64,000 nt of DNA from contig JAKJXP020000091.1 in NCBI GenBank assembly GCA_022225965.2, positions 1-64,000 on the forward strand. The letters run 5' to 3'. The position numbers were made by a program, and so were the translations under genes. Origin of the DNA: Diatrype stigma (taxonomy: Eukaryota; Ascomycota; Sordariomycetes; Xylariales; Diatrypaceae). Position 1 is the stretch's first letter; each line of letters opens with the position of its first letter. Below the pieces are notes generated by a model, which saw nothing but the letters and a program-made list of their open reading frames with translations, made no database searches and was not told the origin of the DNA. This document shows, piece by piece, positions 51,886 to 62,771 of the stretch.

Positions 51886-53700
51886 GGGAGATAGAGAGAG
51901 AAGACAAAGGGGACTAGATTTCTAGCCGCCAAGCTGGCCGGCGGATATTGGGTTGGGGGGGGGTGGTCACTGGACTGTCTTTGCCGGCTCTCCCTGTGAT
52001 TCTCCTTTCTCACGGAGCTGACATGTACGTACAGATGTACATATGTATGAACCCGACTTTCAGATCCCGAGAAGGAAGACAGATCCCGAAACGATACACA
52101 TGATGCTGGTAACAATTCCTCTTTTCCTATATACGATCTGGTATTATATATAGCCACGCCCCTCCTCCCGGCTCTCTCTCACTCTTATGCATATGTAAGA
52201 TTTGGATATGATTTGTAGTTAGCATGTGTGGTGTTGTAACATGTAAGCACTAGGCGCCGTAAGTACTTATGTACGGTTGCCAGTATATTTTATCTCGCTT
52301 TGTTTCTTCGTATGTTAGGTAATTGAGTTCTGTGTGCGACATCTCTTGATCAGGGAATTCGAAGTTCAGCTTCATAGTTGCAGCGCGAGAAAACTATCTC
52401 CGTCCCCCCTTACCACCAAGGAGCCAACTGCCTGCGATCTTCGTATATAAGCTAGGTACGTACTCACGTAGAATGGTCGAGAAAAGCTTTCCTTGTACAG
52501 AGTATGCGTTTTCGACCCTAACTGTAGTTCTGTGTGGATACATATGTACGTATATATGTAGTACCGACAGTTAGGGTCGCTAGATATTGCCCTTCTACCT
52601 AGGCGTGCCACATTTAACTGGCTGCAACTACTCCAATATGGCTGTAGCAGCAGGTATGAACATGGGTAGGCAGGGGTTTGGCAATAGCACAGCCGCGCGA
52701 GAAAGGGCGAGAGGGAAAGTTAAGAGAAAAGAAGACACTTCTGACTCCTGAATGAGGGAGACAAAAGCCTACAAGCCTGGCTGTAGGCTGGGGTGGTCAA
52801 ATCAGAAGGATCAGCCTTACGGTAATCTGTCTCCGGGCACACGAGATGCACACATGGGGAAGTATGCAAGTAAGCCAGGCTAAGCACTTGCGCAGTACAT
52901 ATACGCATCGGGTTTACACGTTCAACTAGAAGGGAAGCACCTCCAGGAAAGGCTAAGTCGGGGCTATGTTGTACTCGTCTTCGGATCTGACAGGACCGTG
53001 TACCCATATGGGGTAAGAAAGAGATTGGGAATGTGCTCCAGTTTGTTACCAGGTATGTTAGCGGGTAACTACCTACCTGAAGTTGTGAGATGGAGAGGTT
53101 ATGCGGCACAGATTTATAATCAAGCACAGTTTCGGCTTTACATCGTCGGATTCGGTCCCATGTTGTCCGGCTGCGCCGCATATCATCGGACTCGGTCCGT
53201 CATGACCGCACTTCAAGCTTAAGGTTATCCGAACTCAGTTCCACCTTATCAAGTTCGGACGGATGAATATGCCAAGATGTTGAAAACTGCATATAGAATC
53301 AATCGATTCCTAAGTACCGAATACTTAATGACTTACCCATAGCACGTGGCGAAGACTTCCACGATATCAATGACTAAAGTTCTGGATCCAGGGTTTGATC
53401 TATATCCTCCAGTACCAAGTTCCATTGTGCTAAATCCCATCCAGGGTCCGGATTCAAGAAATCTCCCCACAGCTAGTTCCAATCGTTCATAGTCTCCCCA
53501 TTAGAGCCACTAGAAGATACGGTTGAGTTTCCAGTGAAAACCGAGGACTGGAAATCTTCTGACCATTACCCCGTAACATAGAGTCGTCAGACTGCATTGT
53601 CGTTTGATAGCCCATATGCAACTGCCCGCCGGAACTGCTGCGTTTATATACCGTGGATGCATTATGATCGTTTAGGGGTGGTCTAGGCGGAACGGGGGAT
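49958..53700. other. Gene-free region left of the AT-rich island
   Basis: No supported gene in 3.7 kb. It holds a CA microsatellite (51848-51883), a G-run at about 51954-51962, and a 13-bp inverted repeat (52513-52525 with 52567-52579) that contains TTAGGG-like sequence. Related GGATTCGGTCC/GGACTCGGTCC segments lie near 53150 and 53186. AT content rises from about 53700. Confidence 0.5.
51848..51883. repeat. (CA)18 microsatellite
   Basis: Eighteen CA dinucleotides in an uninterrupted run. Confidence 0.95.
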
Positions 53701-54264
53701 CTGTTTAAAAAGTGAGTCGTTATGGGGTTTACATCTGTATGAGTTCGTTACAGTAATAGATGGAAGCTATAGTGGAATGGAAAGTTGATGCAAGATAACT
53801 ATGATTTATAAAGGGCTTCAAACTAACAGGAGATATTATATGATAGGTTACTGTAGCGTTAGCGATTCTCACTATTTATATCAGGGGTAACTCTGTTTAT
53901 TCGTCGTTTTAACTGGTTTTAATGAATGAACACAGCGCCTAATAAGTTTCAAATCAAAAGGCTTGGGGTATATAAAATCTGAGACAGTTTCTTAGGTAAA
54001 AGAGGTTTATAATAGCATAAATGGAGGAATATAGTAAATCATTATGCTTAAAAGCCTGGGTTGGCAATATCCTAGTACTTTGGTAATTATAAAAAATAAC
54101 CATAATACTTAAGGCTTTTGCACTTTATAAAATGATAAACTATTAAAAGATAACCAGAATTATGGTTGCAAGAATTAACCGTTATAAGATTAATCATTCC
54201 TTTACGGGCAGACCTTTTAAAAAGTTACTCGAATTTAAAATTATCCCTAACCTTCCTATTACAT
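53701..54264. other. AT-rich, RIP-like relic DNA
   Basis: Very AT-rich and TpA-rich with no open frame, in contrast to the normal-GC sequence on its left. It is the left part of the RIP-type island and probably the 3' flank of the interrupted relic gene that ends at 54265. I could not find terminal repeats for the older element. Confidence 0.55.
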
Positions 54265-54579
54265 TTAACCCACCCATTCTTCATCAGATTCCGACGATTC
54301 TTTTTCCGAATTAAAACCTAATACCTTAATATATTCCTAAATCCTATCGTTACTTATATTGGCTTATATCGGTATTTCTTTTACTTAATTTCGAGGAATA
54401 ACCGTTAAAGATCCCGGTATTATTCCTGTTATTTCCGCCTTTATCTTTTTAATTCTGTTTATACATACAAAGCCCTCATTCGGGTCCGCCATAATTCGTT
54501 TCCGCTTTTTCGGAGCCGCTTTTTTCAGTACTGCCGTTAATTGTTACATCTTAAATTCCGCCGTTAAAAATTAATTAAT
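54265..54579 (-). pseudogene. Relic gene A, 3' half (interrupted by the copia element)
   Basis: On the minus strand this segment continues, in the same frame, the relic that starts at 61407 once the copia insertion and one TSD copy are removed (309 + 315 nt = 208 codons including the stop). In this half there are five in-frame stops before the terminal one, all TAA or TAG. A basic stretch KKAAPKKRKR followed by ADPNEGF, and an acidic end (SEKESSESDEEWVG), look like genuine protein. The family is unknown; the basic tail vaguely resembles the end of fungal DDE transposases. Confidence 0.6.
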
Positions 54580-54584
54580 CCTAT
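54580..54584. other. Target-site duplication, left copy (CCTAT)
   Basis: CCTAT directly abuts the left LTR and is identical to 61099-61103 at the right LTR. A 5-bp duplication is normal for Ty1/copia integration. Confidence 0.9.
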
Positions 54585-54991
54585 TATAAGATTATACGGT
54601 ATATGGTTATACTGTATTAGATAATACGGATGTAGCAGTGGAATAAATAGGCACTAAGTAAGGTTAAGCAGACGTATATAAAGGTAGTTATTCAAGTATG
54701 AAGTAGTATTCGTATATGTGTATAAGTGTGTGTGTGTGTGTATGTGTGTATAAGGTTCCGACTTTCTGTATATCAGCTAGGTGGCTGTTACCCCTATTTA
54801 TATACAGAGTATTTCCTAATGCGGTAATTGTCCCTATCCTTTCTATTATAATGGAAGTCCTTGTTTCCTTTATTCCATACAGTAATTGCTTCCGGCAGTA
54901 TACCGTTCCCAGCAATAATTCTGCTGTATAAGTGCAACTCCTTTGTAGTTGCTTTTGTTATATTGTGTTGTTGCATTCAGCAAATCCTATA
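54585..54991 (-). repeat. 3' LTR of the copia element
   Basis: 407 bp, aligned without gaps to 60692-61098. About 17 differences, every one a transition. In element orientation it begins TATAGGATTTGCTG where the other copy begins TGTAGG, so the canonical TG start is mutated here. Confidence 0.95.
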
Positions 54992-55002
54992 CCCCCCCTT
55001 AA
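54992..55002 (-). other. Polypurine tract of the copia element
   Basis: On the element strand TTAAGGGGGGG lies immediately upstream of the 3' LTR, the position of the plus-strand primer for reverse transcription. Confidence 0.8.
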
Positions 55003-55433
55003 TGATTATCGAGGGCCGTAGGTAAGCATTAACGTATAGGATTTGTCCTTATAACTGAATAACGTATGTGTGTATATCAGGAAAGCCGTTATAACGGTAA
55101 AACCTGTATAAGAAGAAAGGTAATTATATAAGCGGCTAATGGGTATAGGTGTATAGGTGGTTGTAATTAGCTAAGCACTTGTTTTGCCGGCTTGTAATTA
55201 TATAAGCAAGGCTATATTGGAACAGCTTGCAATTATATAAGCAAGGCTGCGCTTATGTATAACTATATGAGCCCCTATTGGAGTATAGGAAGCTTTCTAG
55301 TTTATCCTTTCTTTATTCGGTATTAAAAAATTAATAAAAAATCACCTGTTTATCGTATAAAGCCCAGGATAAAACGTACGTATACGGAAAAAATTAGGCT
55401 TTCAGTAGGGAAACCTTTAAAGGAATAAAACCA

Positions 55434-58400
55434 TTATATACTGATTATATTGGCTAGTTTCATTAGTTTATTTAATATAACGCTGGATACCGGCTTTGTT
55501 AAAAAATCAGCTAGCTGTTTTGCTGTATTAATATGGTATAATACAGCCTTATTATTTGCTATCACCTCCTTATTAAAGTAATAAGTTATATTTATATGCT
55601 TAGTTCTTTTATGGAATTTAGGGTTATTAGCCAGCTTTTGGGCGGCATCGTTATCCATATATACCTTTGGAGGCTGGTCCGGATAACCTAGGTTTAATTC
55701 TTTATTTAAGTAATTAAGTATATTACCTAGGTATACGGTTTCTTTTAATCCTTCCTTTAAAGCCATATATTCTGCTTTACAGGAGCTTAAGGATATTGTT
55801 TTCTGAAGTTGGGAGGTCCAGCTTATAGGGTTAAAATTACCCCTATTTGCTAAGCTGGTTATATATCCACTTGTAGATTTTTTATTTGGTAGGTTACTTT
55901 CCTAGTCAGAATCTGTATAAACCTTTAATTCCAAAATTCCGTTATACTTATATATAACCCTTATATCAGGGTGTTTTAATAAATACCCCCATATTTTGTA
56001 TAATTCCTTAAAGTGGTTTATACTTGGGTTATTCATAAATCTGGCACAGGTGTATATAGCGTAAGTTATATCAGGTCGAGATTTTAAAGCTAGGTATAAT
56101 AAAGAACCTATTTGCTTTTGATAATTCATAACTTTTGTATTTGAAGCTGTTGATTTATTTTTCTTAAGCTTAAGGCCGGAAGTATAAGGAGTATTTCCTG
56201 GCTTTATATTTGGATTATTACGTATATTGTATTTAGTGAATAGCTTTTCTGTATATCGTTTTTGGCTTATACGTATTTCCTTATTAGGATAATCGATTTT
56301 TAAATCGTTACTTAGGTAGGTAGAAACGGGACCTATTTTATTTAGCTTAATAGATTTTAACAGCTTTGTGGCTAGATTATTTATACCAGCTTCGGACGGG
56401 CTTATTATTAATAAGTCGTTTATATGGCAGATAATAACAGTATTGCTTATTTTATTTACAAATACTCCTTCGTCGTAAGGAAATACAGTAAATCCTTCGG
56501 CTAGTAATACTTGGAATAGGAATTTATATTAAAGCCTGGATAATTGCTTTAAGCCGTATAAGGCTTTATTAAGCTTAGTTACTTTATTGTAGGCCTTTGG
56601 ATAAAAACCTTTTGGCAGCCGTATATAGATTTCTGTATTTATATTAGAGTGAACAAAAGCGTTTTAAACGTCGTATTGTATTATAGGCCATCCTTTATTA
56701 ACGGCTATTATTAATAATAGGTGCCACGTTTCCGGTCTGGCTGTAGTGGAAAAGGTTTCCAAATAATTCATTCCTAACTGTTGGTTATAACTTTATATAA
56801 TAAATCTAGCTTTAAAGCGTTTAGATTTATCCTTATTGGTTATTTAGTTAGGTTTAATAAAGCTGCTTTTAGTAATAGGTTTGGATTTAAATAGCCAACG
56901 GGTTCCTATAGGGTGTTTTCCCTTAGGTAGGTCCATTATACTGTAGGTATTTTGTTTTTCCAGTTCCGTTATTTTTGCTTTGCAGGCTAAATATTAGGAT
57001 TTTCGGTTTATATTATTCATTGCCTGCTTATACGTAGCTGGTTCGGTTGTAGAAGCCGAGAGAATAAAGTTAGCTTTTCCTTTTTTTTTTATACTTATAA
57101 GCTGATTAGATAATAACGTATTTTCCATTGTATATAACAAATGGTTTGTATTAACCTTTATATAGTCCTGTATAGCATTTGAAGGTATAGGAAAGTTTGG
57201 AAGTATAGGGGTTAAGTTATTAAGTTTAACCCTTTTATTTAATTCCTGGTTGTTATTTGAATTTCGATTAGCTGTAATAACAGCGGCTGCTCGTATTATT
57301 GGATTACCTGTAGTAGTAACAGCTGCTTTAGTTGCATACCGTCTGCCCGGTAATTCCTTTATTTGCTTATAATCAAAATTATTAGCTAAGTTAGCTGGTA
57401 TAATTCCCGAAGCTTCTGTAGCCGTTGTAGGTTTATTATTTAAACCTGTAGCCGTTGTAGGCTTATTAAGCAGGTGAGAGGGCTTCGGTACAGCTGGGCT
57501 TTCTGCTATCTCCCTATTTTGGATATAAGGAAATTCTTCTGTATTATTTACGGCTTTCAGGGTGCCCCCCTGGCTTATATTGTTATTATTAAGGTCCTTA
57601 ATAAAGATACCGTCCTTTATATTAACGTCCTTAGCCCATATAGGCCTTTGGGTTATTATATCCCAGATTTTGTAATTTTTATTTTCGGTGCCGTAGCCGA
57701 TAATAACCCCTTTTCTAGTCCTAGGGTCCAGCTTATGCCGGTATTTATTAGTATTATAATAATACATAGAGCCTTATGTATATAGATTATCAGTATACGG
57801 CTTATGCCCATAATAAATTTCAAAGGGCTGCTTATAATTTAAAGCCTTATGTGGGGTACGGTTATATATATAAGCCGCTGCCAACAGGGCTTCACCTTAA
57901 AGGTAATTAGGTAAGCCGGAGGAAATAAGGAACGTCCGTATCTTATTTAATAAGGTTAGGTTAATACGTTTTATTAAACCATTAGGTTTCTTTGTATAAG
58001 TAGGAGTTGTATGGTGGATAATACCGTACGTTTGTAGGTAAATTTCGAAGCGTGAATTTATATATTCCGTACCGTTATCTGTAAAAAACTCCTTTATTTT
58101 ATGCTTTGTTTGATTTTTAGCCTGCAGCTTATATATCTTAAAGGCTTTCAGAGCTTCTGATTTTGAATTTAACAGCTTAACTTTTACATAACGGCTTCGT
58201 TTATTCAAAAAGGTAATATAATATTTATACCTATTATAGGTATTAGGTAATGGACTTCCTAGGTTATTGTATACCCTTTGTATAATATTATACTCCTTTT
58301 GGCTTATAGCCGTTTTATTTATCCTGCGGTAATTCTTTGCCATACTGCAAATATTATACTTCTAATTATTATACTGGATGTATTCCTTTTTCGAAATTCT

Positions 58401-60044
58401 TACCCCTTTAAATACAAGAAATTCTATTAAGGGCTTTAAAGATAGGTAATCCATTTTGTTATGCTATGTAATAAGCTTATTAGATATAGGCTAATTAATG
58501 AGATTCAGTATATTTTTTGGCTTATTTTAGCCGGTAACCACCTTAAACGGTATATAATATAACCCGTTTTTGTAATATCCTTTTGTAATAAGGTTCTTAT
58601 CTTTATTATATAGCTTAATGTTATTAATGGCATTTATGATTATATAATAGTTCTTGAGCTTATTTATGGATAAAAGGTTAATACTTAGCTTTGGAATATA
58701 ATTAACCTTTTTTATCGTATATACCTTTTTAGAGGTAATACATTGTATTATTAAATCACCAGCTTTTTTTATAATAAGGAAGCATGCGTTGTTCCATTTT
58801 ACGATTCTGTAAATTTGCTTTATATTAATTAATAAATTTCTATTAGCTACAGTAGTAAAAGTGGCCCCGTTATTCGCAATTAGCTCTATTATACCCTTAT
58901 CTTTAAATTTCGTAGAATTTAAATAATCTGGGCCAAAGTTAGTATTATATATAAAGCTGGCTTTATTTGTATTATAACGACTTATTTCAAAATCGTCTGT
59001 ATCCATCCTTTCGGGCGTAAAAGGAAAAAGGGGTTCGGAAAGATCTAATTCAAATAAATCTTCGTTTTTCCCTTTGGTGGATTCTTCCGATGTAAGGCCC
59101 AAAATAAGGGTATCCTTTTCGGAATCGATTAGGGCACCTAAAAGGTCCTCCTGTTTCTTTTCCCGTTTTTTCCTTCTTGAGTTACTGGAACGGGTAGATT
59201 TTGAGGAATTATTTTCCTTTTGTTTCTTTTTATCCCTTTTGGGGCCGGACTGTTTTTTATTTACCCTATCCTTCTTTTTCCAGCTTTTTGGAGCCTTATT
59301 GGGGTAAAGGAAATAACAGTCCTTTTCCTGATGCCCCTGAATTCTGTAATGGTTGCAATATATTTGTTTTTTCTGTTTCCAAGGCTTCTTGCTTTTTACG
59401 TAAAGGATTTTCTCCTTTTTATTCATTCCTTTGGATTCATCCATTAAGGAGGAAAATAGGGTATCTTTGGAAATTGCTAAAGAGTCCTAACGTAAAGATT
59501 GGGTGATATTTTGAACGAAGGCTTTATATTTTTCGGATAAATTATTTAATACCCAAGCAATTATAACCTAATTTGGAAGGTCTATCTTATTCAGCTTAAG
59601 CTCGTTCGTTATAAACCTTATTTTATTAAGGTAGGCTTCGAGGGTATCAAAATCTTCCACAGAGGAATTAAAGAATTCCTTTAGCAGTAAAAATTCTGTT
59701 ATAAATCCTTTTGGCCGGTAATGATTTTTTAGGGCCTTCCAAGCTTTTTTATAGCTTAGTATGGATTTGATATGAATTAAGGGACCTTTTTTGCAAAGGA
59801 GTTATATGGTAGCCAGGGCTTTATTATTATCCTCTTGGGTTAACGTTTTAAAGGACGTAGGGATTTCCTGACTTTCCTGGCTTTCCTGGATTTTTATAGC
59901 TGTTATGGCTGTTTCCTTTATTTCCAAAGTAAGGGCATGGTCCAGATTTTCCTTTATAAGGATAGCCTTTGTTTTGATGGCCCATATTTCATAATTCTTT
60001 ATGCCCTTAAGCAGCGTAATGCGGCTCTAAGGGTTAATTCCCAT
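55434..60044 (-). pseudogene. copia gag-pol polyprotein, RIP-inactivated
   Basis: One continuous frame of 1537 codons from ATG at 60044 to the stop at 55434, with about fifteen internal stops (all TAA/TAG) and no indel. Gag starts near KGIKNYEIWAIKTKAILI. The zinc knuckle (about 59321-59362) reads C-N-H-Y...GHQEKDC, its second Cys replaced by Tyr. The protease motif (58863-58874) is NNGA instead of DSGA. In the integrase (57897-58343) the first Asp is Asn (VYNNLGSP) and the Glu is Lys (NGLIKRIN), while TDNGTE is kept. The RT box (about 56420) is HIND instead of YVDD. RNase H ends with DNDAAQKLANNPKFHKRTKH. Each catalytic loss is what a G-to-A change on the coding strand would give. Confidence 0.93.
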
Positions 60045-60667
60045 TGTTATGGGTAATTGTATGAAAAGGGATAACGATAAAATTAATCCCTCTTAGAATC
60101 TGGAAGCTTAAATTCTTCTGATTCGAATGATATAGGTTGCGTATTTTTCTAACGGTTAGATAAGGAATAACCGTAAAGTGAATATTGGTAATAGATAAAG
60201 ATGATACAGCAATATAGGATACTGCTTAATGAATAATTTTTATCTCCACAGGTAATAGAGGTAAAAAAATTCTGTTTTAGAATATAAAACTTAATTAATC
60301 AAGCTATCGAATGGTCCAAGTTTCGTCCAGATCGGGTAAGGTTTGGTGAAGATACGGACGAGTAATGGGATAAAGAGATTTGATATATCTGTAACAGAAA
60401 TATCTGGATGGTAATTACTCTGTGATTTAACGGAAAGAATAGGTATAATAAATCGGTCTTAAAATCTGATTATCCTGATCGAAAGGATTTTAATGGTGTA
60501 GAAATTTCCCGATTCGGATAAGTATTGGTCGAGATATAAGTAAATGGATTAAAGATAACCTTAGTTGTATTATATCTGCTATCTCCTTTAGGGTAACCTT
60601 TCTCAAAAGAGGTATATTGACTTCTGCAAGCCGTATAAAGATCCTATAGGTATATATTGCCTATTTG

Positions 60668-60691
60668 GGCGCTATCCCGGGCCTCATAACC
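60668..60691 (-). other. Putative primer-binding site (Met-tRNA anticodon arm)
   Basis: Just inside the 5' LTR the element strand reads GGTTATGAGGCCCGGG. Its complement contains CTCATAACC, the anticodon loop and 3' stem of a methionine tRNA (CAU). Copia-type elements can prime from a cleaved initiator-tRNA half instead of the tRNA 3' end. The match is by eye and imperfect on the GGGCC side. Confidence 0.6.
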
Positions 60692-61098
60692 TATAAGATT
60701 ATACGGTATATGGTTATACTGTATTAAATAATACGGATATAGCAATGGAATAAATAGGCACTAAATAAGGTTAAGCAGACGTATATAAAGGTAGTTATTT
60801 AAGTATGAAGTAGTATTCGTATATGTGTATAAGTGTATGTGTGTATATGTGTGTGTGTAAGGTTCCGACTTCCTGTATATCAGCTAGGTGGCTGTTACTC
60901 CTATTTATATACAGAGTATTTCCTAATGCGGTAATTGTCCCTATCCTTTCTATTATAATGGAAGTCCTTGTTTCCTTTATCCCATACAGTAATTGCTTCC
61001 GGCAATATACCGTTCCCAGCAATAATTCTGCTGTATAAGTGCAACTCCTTTGTAGTTGCTTTTGTTATACTGTGTTGCTGCATTCAGCAAATCCTACA
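60692..61098 (-). repeat. 5' LTR of the copia element
   Basis: 407 bp, same length as the other LTR. In element orientation it starts TGTAGGATTTGCTG and ends CTTATA, so the start is canonical TG and the end is TA where CA is expected. It holds short GT microsatellites that differ between the copies by A/G changes only. Confidence 0.95.
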
Positions 61099-61103
61099 CC
61101 TAT
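61099..61103. other. Target-site duplication, right copy (CCTAT)
   Basis: Identical to 54580-54584. Removing the element and one copy restores a continuous minus-strand frame through the site. Confidence 0.9.
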
Positions 61104-61407
61104 CGTTAAATGCTTTGCCGAATTTTCGAAATAACAGCCGCGATATAACGTTATCGAAAATAAAATCGATAAAATGGAAATTAAATTCGATCTTATATAT
61201 CTCCCTAAACGATTTAAATATAAATATGGTTATTTTAATTATTAAAATAACGAAGTTAAGCCTAAAAAATACGATAAACGCCGAAATAATAAGTACCATA
61301 CCTAAAGGAATATCTTGAATTAAAAAGGGGTTCCGAAAGGACTGGTTTTTATCGATTAGCTACATTCCATTTGCCTTTTATGCGGTTTTAATATATCGAG
61401 GCACCAT
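61104..61407 (-). pseudogene. Relic gene A, 5' half
   Basis: Minus-strand frame from ATG at 61407 (MVPRYIKTA), with stops TAA and TAG in the first 20 codons and then open to the copia insertion, ending GKAFNDR. It continues in the same frame at 54579. Segments such as LIDKNQSFRNPFLIQDIPLG look protein-like; the part after that is an I/F/L-rich stretch, as expected when C-to-T changes accumulate in coding sequence. I do not recognise the family. Its start lies 147 bp from the divergent start of relic gene B. Confidence 0.6.
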
Positions 61408-61554
61408 AATTTAATTCTAGGCCTATAAAAGAACGTATAAGAAATCCACTTTATCCGCATCTTCGAATAAGCGTCCGAATAACCGAAACTAAAGCTTACG
61501 CCGAAAAAACCCTTTAAGGGCCGAAAATACACCTACATTTAAGGGCTAAAATAC

Positions 61555-62493
61555 ATGGAACGAATAAATAAGAAAAAATATAACCCAAATTTTATAAAGC
61601 AAATAAAGCTATATAAAATCGTCGAATATATAATTATCGTAACCGTCGAAAATAAATAAGCGCTATTAATCGGAATCGTCGGGCTTCGTATGCGAAATAA
61701 AAACCTCGTTTAATTACTTTATTGCGATATCGTTATTTATTTATTCATTTAAAGATATAATAAAATACCAATTTTCGTATAATTAATTCTTTTTATTAAG
61801 AAACCATTGTTATTATATATTTATTCCGGCGAAAATAACAAAAGGCGGAAAAATTTTACTATTAATATTAATATACGCCAATATAATTATTCACTTGCAT
61901 TTAAAAGGATCTTTAAAATATATATGCTTTTTATAAGCAATCCTAAATACGAAAAAATTATTTCTAACCCTTTTTATTAAACCGAATTTATCGGCATTAT
62001 ACCGAAACCGCAAAAGGATGTTCTTAATTTCGTTTATATCAAAATAATTTATTAAAATATCGAAAAAGTATACCGAAGCTTTATTTAAACGTTTATAATC
62101 GATAATTTTATTTTTAATAATCTTTACGAAAAGATTCCGAACGAAAAAACCGTAATGCCAGTTCTTTCCGAAATATATAACGCTATCGTTATAAATAAAA
62201 AAGCGCTAAACGAAAAGCCGAAAGCGAAAATAAAATAACGCGTATTTTAAGTTATTTTGAATTACGATTTAATCGGCTAGGAATTATTCCTAAGCTTTAT
62301 TAAACTTTTAACGAATCTTATTAACGTTTTCGTAAATAAATAAGCCTTTAATACGGCATATAACGTAATTGTAATTAACCTGGTAATTAATAAAGAACCT
62401 TCGAATAAAGGCCCCATTTTTCACGCTTTAAATAACAACGGCGGCTCGGAATTAAGCGGAAGCTTATATATCGTTAAAATCGTCGGATTTTAA
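61555..62493 (+). pseudogene. Relic gene B, unrecognised, RIP-inactivated
   Basis: A 313-codon frame from ATG (MERINKKKYNPNFIK) to TAA at 62491-62493. It is interrupted by about eleven in-frame stops, all TAA or TAG and never TGA, with no need for a frameshift. The text between stops is coherent (for example LFISNPKYEKIISNPFY and the end region NNGGSELSGSLYIVKIVGF), with conserved-looking Gly/Pro/Lys positions. The stop pattern fits CAA/CAG codons mutated by RIP. No family recognised; a transposon-encoded protein is likely, given the context. Confidence 0.6.
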
Positions 62494-62771
62494 AGATAAA
62501 AATGGTAAGTTTTTTTTTCGATGGATAGGAAAAAGAAAAAGGGTTATATAAACGAACAAATTAATAAAGAAATAAAAACGCATTCGCGAAATTAATAAAT
62601 TATCTGGCATTTAAATAAGGCTATCTAGGAAGGGGTGATTAATCTTATTGCAAATAATAGCCATAATAAATATTGGTTTTTATACATTAGCATCCAAGAA
62701 GTTTAATACTTCTTTATAAAACTTCCCCGCGGTGTACTCCTGAAGTAAAGTTAGTATCATGATTCCTTCAT
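62494..62771. other. Right edge of the AT-rich island
   Basis: AT-rich up to about 62710, then mixed composition. It separates relic gene B from the stop codon of the hydrolase gene, whose 3' UTR must fall here. No feature seen. Confidence 0.5.

Larger units (their letters stand above)
54585..61098 (-). mobile_element. Complete but dead Ty1/copia LTR retrotransposon
   Basis: A 6514-bp element, read on the minus strand, with two 407-bp LTRs, flanking CCTAT duplications, a primer-binding region next to the 5' LTR, a purine tract next to the 3' LTR, and one gag-pol frame in copia order (gag, protease, integrase, RT, RNase H). The element is AT-rich; the coding frame has about fifteen TAA/TAG stops but no frameshift. 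The LTRs differ only by transitions. That pattern fits RIP acting after insertion. It cannot encode its own proteins. It is inserted in an older relic frame. Confidence 0.96.

Noticed and set aside
52720..53181. 153-codon minus-strand frame
   Set aside because: Composition resembles intergenic DNA; no domain, no credible start context.
53701..62760. Terminal repeats of the older element under the copia insertion
   Set aside because: I looked for matching ends on both sides of the island and found none by eye; the boundaries remain undefined.
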